In this document: in pieces, positions 1 to 4,855 of the stretch
Position numbering within the stretch: position 1 is the first letter of the stretch
How the letters are laid out: every line of letters starts with the position of its first letter
Assembly (NCBI GenBank): GCA_947475795.1
Contig: CANJOX010000238.1
Location: 1-5,576, forward strand
Source of the DNA: Gemmatimonadota bacterium
Lineage (GTDB): Bacteria > Gemmatimonadota > Gemmatimonadetes > Gemmatimonadales > Gemmatimonadaceae
Reading direction: 5' to 3'
Length of the DNA: 5,576 nucleotides
Notes under the pieces: model-generated
The model's input: only the letters and a program-made list of their open reading frames with translations
Told to the model about the DNA's origin: nothing
The model's database searches: none
Position numbers and translations under genes: made by a program

Positions 1-259
1 GGCGGAGATCGTGAACATTGCGACCGTCCCGTGGCGGCAACGTCAGGGCATCGGCGCGCAGTTGTTGGACGACGCACTCGCCGCCGCCGCCGTGGCGGGC
101 GTCGTGGCGATGTTTCTGGAGGTGCGCGAGTCGAATCGCGCGGCTCGCGCCTTGTACGCGTCCCGGAGATTCGTTGCGGTCGGACGACGACGGAGCTACT
201 ACCGGAACCCGGTTGAGGACGCGCTCGTGCTGCGTCGGGACATCACGGCGTCGGAATAG
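1..259 (+). CDS. rimI: Ribosomal-protein-alanine N-acetyltransferase RimI-like (3' part, start outside window)
   Basis: C-terminal part of a GNAT-fold acetyltransferase. RimI proteins transfer acetyl from acetyl-CoA to the N-terminal amine of ribosomal protein bS18 in the cytoplasm. The reading frame is open from base 2, so about 85 residues are visible of a family length near 150; the GTG at base 11 is internal, since the codons before it (AEIVNIATV) already fit the family. Visible landmarks are the acetyl-CoA pyrophosphate loop RQRQGIGAQLL (Q/R-x-x-G-x-G), then LEVRESNRAARALY, which carries the glutamate (bases 119-121) and tyrosine (155-157) equivalent to the catalytic pair of E. coli RimI, and a C-terminal RRSYYRNPVEDALVL, a RimI signature. 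One oddity is RRF where most relatives have LGF after the ALYxS segment. Upstream neighbours cannot be seen. The family is clear; the exact substrate is inferred. Confidence 0.88.
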   Translation, partial: AEIVNIATVPWRQRQGIGAQLLDDALAAAAVAGVVAMFLEVRESNRAARALYASRRFVAVGRRRSYYRNPVEDALVLRRDITASE

Positions 260-285
260 CCCCGCCGGCGCTCTTCGGGTTTGGT

Positions 286-313
286 TTGGTCAGACGACCC
301 TCCTAGCTTATCT
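286..313 (+). promoter_or_regulatory. Weak candidate promoter for ssb
   Basis: In the 91-base gap between rimI and ssb, TTGGTC (286-291) and TTATCT (308-313) are 16 bases apart. An alternative reading pairs TTGGTT (281-286) with TAGCTT (304-309) at 17 bases. Either would start transcription about 30 bases before the ssb start codon. The matches to a sigma-70 consensus are partial, so this is only a candidate; ssb could also be read through from rimI. No hairpin-plus-T-run terminator is seen after rimI. Confidence 0.22.
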
Positions 314-339
314 CGCACAACCCATCACTTCCGTATTTC

Positions 340-346
340 GAGGAGG
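340..346 (+). promoter_or_regulatory. Ribosome binding site of ssb
   Basis: GAGGAGG is a near-perfect Shine-Dalgarno match ending 4 bases before the GTG at 351. It fixes the ssb start at that GTG, although the frame stays open far upstream. This is the strongest ribosome binding site in the window and fits a highly expressed protein. Confidence 0.8.
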
Positions 347-350
347 CATC

Positions 351-851
351 GTGAGTCGCAGTCTGAATAAGGCCATTTTGATCGGCAATGTCGGGGGGGA
401 TCCCGAAATCCGCACCGTCGGCAGCGGGACGCGTGTCGCACAGTTCTCGCTCGCGACGAGCCGCAACTGGACGGACCAGAGCGGTGCGAAACAAGAGAAG
501 ACGGAGTGGCATCGTTGCGTCGTGTGGAACAGCGCCCGTGGGTCGGGGCTCGCTGATGTCGTCGAGAAGTACGTCAAGAAGGGCGAGAAGATCTACGTGG
601 AAGGCGAAATCGAGTACCGCCAGTGGCAGGACAAGGACGGTCAGACCCGCTACACCACCGAGATCAAGGTCAAAGAACTGATGCTCCTCGGCGGTCGTAT
701 GGGCGGTGGCGGTGATGACATGGACGGACCTCCCCGGCGTCCTGCGGCGGCGGCACGGCCGAAGTCCGCGGCGGCGCCGACGGCCGGAAAGGAGGAGTTC
801 GGGGACTTTCCCGGCGCGTTGGAGGACGAGGACGACGATCTGCCGTTCTGA
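351..851 (+). CDS. ssb: Single-stranded DNA-binding protein SSB
   Basis: A 166-residue SSB that coats single-stranded DNA in replication, recombination and repair, normally as a homotetramer. The frame is open from base 18, but the start is set by GAGGAGG at 340-346 and by the family N-terminus (SRSLNKAILIGNVGGDPEIR). The OB fold spans about residues 4-114. Trp40, Trp53 and Trp92 match the DNA-stacking tryptophans 40, 54 and 88 of E. coli SSB, and KYVKKGEKIYVEGEIEYRQW and DGQTRYTTEI are conserved strands. Residues 115-150 form a Gly/Pro/Ala-rich flexible linker. The protein ends in EDEDDDLPF, the acidic tip that docks partner proteins. The loop between WHR and LADV is about five residues longer than in E. 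coli SSB, a form I associate with Bacteroidetes-like SSBs. It is followed by a GC hairpin and is probably transcribed apart from the LysM gene. Confidence 0.97.
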   Translation: MSRSLNKAILIGNVGGDPEIRTVGSGTRVAQFSLATSRNWTDQSGAKQEKTEWHRCVVWNSARGSGLADVVEKYVKKGEKIYVEGEIEYRQWQDKDGQTRYTTEIKVKELMLLGGRMGGGGDDMDGPPRRPAAAARPKSAAAPTAGKEEFGDFPGALEDEDDDLPF

Positions 852-871
852 TCGTCGGTGCGAGGGCAGGG

Positions 872-899
872 CGCGCCGCCGGGGTCCCCCGGCGGCGCG
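872..899 (+). terminator. GC-rich hairpin after ssb, probable terminator
   Basis: A perfect inverted repeat begins 20 bases after the ssb stop codon: CGCGCCGCCGGGG (872-884) and CCCCGGCGGCGCG (887-899). That allows a 13-bp stem, or 12 bp with a 4-base loop. There is no T run behind it, so it is not a textbook intrinsic terminator, but its position suits one, or a 3'-end RNA stabiliser. The hairpin is seen; its role is inferred. Confidence 0.5.
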
Positions 900-906
900 G
901 GTATGA

Positions 907-967
907 CGGCGGAATCCGCCGGCGTGACACGCGGCGCGTTACGCGCGCCCGTCGCAGGCGTCTGCGA
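907..967 (+). repeat. Cluster of three short inverted repeats in the ssb-LysM gap
   Basis: Three more small dyads follow the ssb hairpin. GGCGGA and TCCGCC (908-913 and 915-920) extend by one pair to 907-921. GCGCG and CGCGC (934-938 and 942-946) flank TTA. TCGCAG and CTGCGA (952-957 and 962-967) enclose a 4-base loop. None has a T run. In such GC-rich DNA some dyads are expected by chance, so this is recorded as structure without an assigned function. The remainder of the gap (968-1046) has no clear promoter. Confidence 0.35.
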
Positions 968-1058
968 TGTAGGCACCTCGCTCGCGGCATCGCGCGCGGG
1001 ACGAGTGCCATCCCCGGTCCTGTCCGGGCATGCATGCATTTCACTTTGAGGCTCGCGT

Positions 1059-2549
1059 ATGCGCGCTGCACCTTGGACGCAGTCGTCTACTGTCGTCGCG
1101 ACGGATCCGGGCGCACGGCCCATCTTCAGATTCCTGATCGCGATCCTTGCTACGATCGCGCTGCTGGTGGTATGGCGTCCCGTGGTCGTGCACGGACAGG
1201 AGGCCGATGGTGCCCTGCTGTTCAGCGCCGACCCGGCGCTCTCAGGCGCTCAGGACTCCACCACCGCGACTCATGTCGTGCGTGCCGGGGAAACGCTTTG
1301 GGGAATCGCCGCGCGCTACTACGGTGACGGGCATCAATGGCCAGCGCTCGCGCGGCGTAATCGCATTTCGGATACGGGTCCGGCTCCCCTGAGGGTCGGA
1401 ATGACGTTGATCGTCCCGACGTCGCCGGTCGTGCGCGGGGCGAGGGCGGCCGCGATCGCGGCGGCACCGGCCGACTCGACGGTGCCTGCCGTCGCGTTGG
1501 CGAAAGCCGGGGAAGGTGCTCTCCCTGTGTCTGGGACCGCCGGATCGCTCGCCGCGCAGACGTCTGGCAAGGCCAACGCGGTTGCGAGCGGCGCGAAGAA
1601 ACGCGCGCCGGTAAAGGCGCCGAAGGTGGCGGCCGCCGTTACCACGGACGCCGCGCAGCCGGACACCACGCGCGCCAACCTTCAGCCGCAGCGGGGGGGC
1701 GAGTTCATGACGGCGCGCGTCGGGACGCGCATTGGCCTCGTTGATCCCGGCGCGCAGGAAGCCGCGCGGAAAAGCAGCGAAGTCGAGACCGTGTTTCACC
1801 GCGACCTGCCGGACGCGGCCGAGGCCGAGCGGCGTACCCGCGCCGTCCTTCGTCCGAATACGCCGGCCCCGCGTCAGGCGGAGTTCGAAGCGGCGCCGTT
1901 CGTGGTCGCTGAGGGAGAGCTCGTCGGTAGCGGGACCATCGGGCAGCGTGTCGGTTCTCCGCTTTCGTCGGAGCGCGGTGACCTGCAGCGCGCCATCAAG
2001 ACCGACGAGGTCGAGATCCGGGCCCCGGCAGGACGGCCGTACACGATCGGTCAGCGTCTCGTGGCGGTGACGGCCGTCACGGTGCTCGACAAGAGCCAGC
2101 GCCTCGCGATCCCGAGCGGTGTGCTTGAGGTCGTGCGGGTCGAGGCGGGCAAGCCCACGCTGGCCAGGGTGGCGCGCCAGTCCGGGCGTATTGAGCAGGG
2201 GCAGCGCCTGTTGCCGGCGGTCGGAGTGACGGCACCATGGGCGGCCGGTATTCCGCTCGCGGAGGCCGACGTGATCTCCACGATCCGCTGGGCGGATCCG
2301 CAGGAGCTGCAGCCGACGCTGAGTAGTTTCGTCCTGTTGGCAGCGGGGACGGCGCAGGGCGTGAAGGCCGGCGACGAATTCGGGATTTATCGGTCCGGTA
2401 CGAAGGACCATCCCGAGTCTGATGCGATCGTGGCGCGGGCTCGTGTGGTGCGGAGCGAAGCCGGCGGCAGTGCGGCCGTGATCACCAAACAGTATGCGTC
2501 CGACATCCGCGTCGGTCTCACCGTTCGCCGGATGGCTCGAGCGCCCTGA
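1059..2549 (+). CDS. Exported LysM-domain protein with duplicated C-terminal module
   Basis: A 496-residue envelope protein, probably peptidoglycan-binding. The start is well supported: GAGG at 1048-1051 lies 7 bases upstream, and an in-frame TGA at 1047-1049 excludes any earlier start. Residues 24-38 are hydrophobic after Arg20 and Arg24 and end near VVVHGQ, consistent with a signal peptide or one membrane anchor with a long N-terminal extension. Residues 72-120 are a LysM domain (HVVRAGETLWGIAARYYGDG, ending in LRVGMTLIVP), the fold that binds GlcNAc-containing glycans such as peptidoglycan. Residues about 121-210 are a low-complexity Ala/Pro/Lys/Thr linker. Residues about 320-386 and 422-493 look like two copies of one beta-rich module, each with VVR-x-EAG; the second copy (GVKAGDEFGIYRSG) resembles FlgT C-terminal-like domains. 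No catalytic motif is visible. The exact role is unknown; a structural or scaffold role in the wall is likely. It is bounded by hairpins on both sides and is probably transcribed alone. Confidence 0.88.
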   Translation: MRAAPWTQSSTVVATDPGARPIFRFLIAILATIALLVVWRPVVVHGQEADGALLFSADPALSGAQDSTTATHVVRAGETLWGIAARYYGDGHQWPALARRNRISDTGPAPLRVGMTLIVPTSPVVRGARAAAIAAAPADSTVPAVALAKAGEGALPVSGTAGSLAAQTSGKANAVASGAKKRAPVKAPKVAAAVTTDAAQPDTTRANLQPQRGGEFMTARVGTRIGLVDPGAQEAARKSSEVETVFHRDLPDAAEAERRTRAVLRPNTPAPRQAEFEAAPFVVAEGELVGSGTIGQRVGSPLSSERGDLQRAIKTDEVEIRAPAGRPYTIGQRLVAVTAVTVLDKSQRLAIPSGVLEVVRVEAGKPTLARVARQSGRIEQGQRLLPAVGVTAPWAAGIPLAEADVISTIRWADPQELQPTLSSFVLLAAGTAQGVKAGDEFGIYRSGTKDHPESDAIVARARVVRSEAGGSAAVITKQYASDIRVGLTVRRMARAP

Positions 2550-2607
2550 CACGCCGTGTGTCGGTTCGGGTGACAACGGCCATTCGGCTGTTCTCATCGC
2601 GACAGCG

Positions 2608-2638
2608 CGCGCCGAGGCCCCCCGTGGGCGTCGGCGCG
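2608..2638 (+). terminator. Terminator-like hairpin after the LysM gene
   Basis: CGCGCCGA (2608-2615) pairs perfectly with TCGGCGCG (2631-2638). Past one G-G mismatch, GCCC (2617-2620) pairs with GGGC (2626-2629) around a 5-base loop. It lies 58 bases after the LysM stop codon and has no T run behind it. Its position between two genes with no other link suggests a transcript end. Confidence 0.42.
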
Positions 2639-2642
2639 TGTG

Positions 2643-2648
2643 TACATT
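2643..2648 (+). promoter_or_regulatory. Possible -10 element ahead of the epimerase-tol operon
   Basis: TACATT, within TGTGTACATTGG, lies just after the hairpin and fits a TAnnTT form of -10 box. It would place a transcript start near 2655 and leave a leader of about 75 bases. The region 17 bases upstream is C-rich and gives no -35 match, so support is weak. A promoter somewhere in 2550-2730 is nonetheless expected, because a hairpin separates the two genes. Confidence 0.2.
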
Positions 2649-2730
2649 GGGACGTTCTGTGGCCCGATAAACGGCAGGCCGGCGCCTCGGTGGCCGTGGG
2701 GAACTTCAATGAACTGAGGACGTGAACGGT

Positions 2731-3702
2731 ATGGCACAGACAGTCCTGGTGACGGGCGGCGCGGGCTTCATTGGCTCGACGGTGGCGGACAGGTTCTTGG
2801 CCGAGGGATGGGAGGTCACGATCCTCGACGACTTGTCGAGCGGTCGCGAGGAAAACCTTCCCGCTTCCGCCCGCTTCGTGCGCGGCGATATCACCACGCC
2901 GGAGGCGGCGGCTCTGGTGCGCGATGGCCGCTTTGATGTCCTGTGTCACCTCGCCGCGCAGATCGATGTGCGCCGCAGCGTCCTCGACCCGGTGTACGAT
3001 GCCACGCGCAACATCCTCGGCACCCTGAACCTCATGGAAGCCGTGCGCGCCAGCGGGTACCCGACGCGGACGATCTTTTCATCGACGGGCGGCGCCCTGT
3101 ACGGCGACTTCGATCCGCCACCGAGCGCGGAGTCGAACAGCAAGGATCCCGAGGCGCCCTACGGGATCGCCAAGCTGTCCGTGGAGTACTATCTCGCGTA
3201 TTACGGTCGCGTGCACGGATTGGACAATGTCGCGCTCCGGTACGGCAACGTGTACGGACCGCGTCAGGATCCGCATGGCGAAGCTGGGGTTGTCGCGATC
3301 TTCTGCAACCGGTTGCTTGATGGGCGGGCCTTGACGGTGTTCGGCGACGGTGAGCAGACGCGGGACTACGTGTTCTCCGGTGATGTGGCCCGGGCGAACT
3401 TCGCGGCGGCCACGGCGGCGCTTCCGGAGCGCGGCCGCCTTGATGCGCGCGCGTTCAATATCGGCACCTCGATCGAAACGTCGGTGAACACGCTCTCCAC
3501 GACACTGCGTGATGTGTCCGGTGCGACGTCCCCGATCGAGTACGCGCCCGCGCGGGCCGGTGAGCTGGCCCGTTCGGCGTTGGACACCGGCAAGGCGCAG
3601 GCGCTGCTGGGGTGGACGCCACAGGTCACACTGCGCGACGGACTTGCGCAGACGTTCCGGTATTTCGCCGACCGTCGCGCGCGCACGGAGACGGCACGGT
3701 GA
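2731..3702 (+). CDS. NAD-dependent epimerase/dehydratase, UDP-glucose 4-epimerase (GalE)-like
   Basis: A 323-residue extended short-chain dehydrogenase/reductase, a typical length for GalE. Such enzymes oxidise a nucleotide sugar at C4 with bound NAD and reduce it on the other face, supplying UDP-galactose-type sugars for envelope polysaccharides in the cytoplasm. The NAD-binding TGGAGFIG lies at residues 8-15 and the acidic pair Asp33-Asp34 should hold the adenosine ribose. HLAAQIDVRRSV starts at 73, SSTGGALYG is at 117-125, and the catalytic Tyr144-x-x-x-Lys148 (PYGIAK) follows. RYGNVYGPRQ (170-179) and FGDGEQTRDYV (204-214) complete the signature. The GGA variant of the serine motif is shared by many bacterial and archaeal GalE-like enzymes. 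ATG 2731 is preferred because GAGGA (2716-2720) lies 10 bases before it and only one base before the alternative GTG at 2722. Its stop overlaps the tolQ start. The exact sugar substrate cannot be told. Confidence 0.92.
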   Translation: MAQTVLVTGGAGFIGSTVADRFLAEGWEVTILDDLSSGREENLPASARFVRGDITTPEAAALVRDGRFDVLCHLAAQIDVRRSVLDPVYDATRNILGTLNLMEAVRASGYPTRTIFSSTGGALYGDFDPPPSAESNSKDPEAPYGIAKLSVEYYLAYYGRVHGLDNVALRYGNVYGPRQDPHGEAGVVAIFCNRLLDGRALTVFGDGEQTRDYVFSGDVARANFAAATAALPERGRLDARAFNIGTSIETSVNTLSTTLRDVSGATSPIEYAPARAGELARSALDTGKAQALLGWTPQVTLRDGLAQTFRYFADRRARTETAR

Positions 3703-4439
3703 CGGCCATGGCACCGCTGCTGTTTCTGCTGCAGCTCGCGGCGCAGGATGCGCCGTTGCCGGCGTCGATGCTGGGCATGTTGATCAACAGTGATCCGGTC
3801 ACCAAGAGCGTGCTCGTGCTGCTCGGCGTGCTGTCTCTGCTCTCGTGGTCGATCATGTTTTCCAAGTGGCGGGGCTTCGCCGCGGCCGAAGCGAACGGTC
3901 GTGCGTTCGTGGCGGACTTCGAGCGCGCGCGCGGCATGGACGACGCGATGTTGATTGCGCAGCGGGCCAGACCGAGCGCGTTCACGGCGGTCTTCGCGCG
4001 CGCGGTGTCCTTCCTGAACGATACGAAGCCCGCGCTGGGAGCGACCAGTGATCGGACGGCGCGCCTGTCCGGTTCGCAGGTCGAAGCGCTGCGTCTCGTG
4101 CTCGACGCCGAGGGGGCGAAGGCCCGCGAGTCGCTCGGCCGGTACGTCCCGTGGCTCGCCACCGTTGGCAGCGTCAGTCCGCTCATCGGCCTGTTCGGTA
4201 CGGTGCTTGGCGTGATCGAGGCGTTCGTGGGTATCGGCGAGAAAGGGTCGGGCAACATTCAGGCGGTGGCGCCCGGCATCGGTACCGCACTGATGGCCAC
4301 GGCCGCCGCGCTGGCGGTCGCGATCCCGGCGGCGTTCGCGTACAACGTCTTCGCGTCGCGCCTCAATCGTTTTGACGACGCGCTGGAAGGCTTCGGCTCC
4401 GAACTCATCGCACTGATGGTGCGCGAAGGGCGGATCTGA
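3699..4439 (+). CDS. tolQ: TolQ, proton-channel subunit of the Tol-Pal motor (MotA/TolQ/ExbB family)
   Basis: A 246-residue inner-membrane protein (E. coli TolQ has 230) that, with TolR, uses the proton gradient to drive the Tol-Pal system, which holds the outer membrane to the wall during division. Three membrane segments are visible: about 36-54 (SVLVLLGVLSLLSWSIMF), 150-172 and 192-212. The large cytoplasmic loop lies between the first two. SPLIGLFGTVLGVIEAF carries Thr168 and APGIGTALMATA carries Thr201, matching the channel threonines 145 and 178 of E. coli TolQ. The GTG at 3699 is chosen because GGAG (3687-3690) lies 8 bases ahead and the start overlaps the epimerase stop as GTGA; the ATG at 3708, three codons on, is the alternative. 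TolR follows after two bases. ExbB is the close relative, but pairing with a downstream TolR-like protein and the TolQ-like N-terminal region favour TolQ. Confidence 0.93.
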   Translation: MTAMAPLLFLLQLAAQDAPLPASMLGMLINSDPVTKSVLVLLGVLSLLSWSIMFSKWRGFAAAEANGRAFVADFERARGMDDAMLIAQRARPSAFTAVFARAVSFLNDTKPALGATSDRTARLSGSQVEALRLVLDAEGAKARESLGRYVPWLATVGSVSPLIGLFGTVLGVIEAFVGIGEKGSGNIQAVAPGIGTALMATAAALAVAIPAAFAYNVFASRLNRFDDALEGFGSELIALMVREGRI

Positions 4440-4441
4440 GC

Positions 4442-4855
4442 GTGCGTCGCGGTCGCCGTCGTGAGCGGACCGGCATCAACGCCGAGATCAACGTCGTGTC
4501 GCTCATCGACGTGATGATGCTGCTGATGATCATCTTCATGCTGACCGCGCCGATCATGCAAGGCGGCGTGGACATTGCGCTCCCGACGGCCGACGTGCGG
4601 CCGCTCGAACCGAAGAGCGGCCTTGTCGTGACGGTCGATCGACGCGGCGCGATCTTTGTGGACGAGACGCCGCTGACCTTCGAGGAGTTCGCCGGGAGTG
4701 TGAAGGCGCTGGCCGACCGGAAGGGTGGGGGCGGGGTGTATCTCCGCGCTGATGAGGGGGTGCCGTACGGCACCGTCGTTCGCATCGTGGCTGCCATGAA
4801 GGCCAAGGGCATCACCGACGTCGGACTTGTCGCCGAGCCGGACGGCGCGCGGTGA
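4442..4855 (+). CDS. tolR: TolR, motor subunit of the Tol-Pal system (ExbD/TolR family)
   Basis: A 137-residue single-span inner-membrane protein, close to the 142 of E. coli TolR. The N-terminus is strongly basic (VRRGRRRERTG) and cytoplasmic. The membrane segment at about 18-36 (VVSLIDVMMLLMIIFMLTA) contains Asp23, the proton-carrying aspartate that sits at the same number in E. coli TolR. The periplasmic domain follows, including LVVTVDRRGAIFVDE and a C-terminal YLRADEGVPYGTVVRIVAAM and GITDVGLVAEP, which are family hallmarks. It starts with GTG two bases after the tolQ stop, with AAGGG (4426-4430) 11 bases upstream, so translation is likely coupled to tolQ. Its stop overlaps the start of the TonB-like gene. 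ExbD is the only realistic alternative name. Confidence 0.93.
   Translation: MRRGRRRERTGINAEINVVSLIDVMMLLMIIFMLTAPIMQGGVDIALPTADVRPLEPKSGLVVTVDRRGAIFVDETPLTFEEFAGSVKALADRKGGGGVYLRADEGVPYGTVVRIVAAMKAKGITDVGLVAEPDGAR

Noticed and set aside
18..350. A plus-strand extension of the ssb frame reaching upstream to base 18
   Set aside because: The extension overlaps rimI in another frame and reads as Arg/Ser/Cys-rich nonsense. The GAGGAGG site and family N-terminus place the start at 351.
650..1123. Minus-strand frames of 157 and 133 codons over the ssb tail and the following gap
   Set aside because: They consist of Pro/Arg/Ala-rich low-complexity sequence arising from the GC-rich linker and hairpins, with no family resemblance.
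1440..1690. Repetitive-looking Ala/Lys-rich DNA as a possible tandem repeat array
   Set aside because: No fixed repeat unit is present. It encodes an ordinary low-complexity linker after the LysM domain.
1242..2597. A 451-codon open frame on the minus strand opposite the LysM gene
   Set aside because: It mirrors the LysM gene in GC-rich DNA, is full of Arg/His with no recognisable domain, and the plus-strand protein has a signal segment and a LysM domain. It is a shadow frame.
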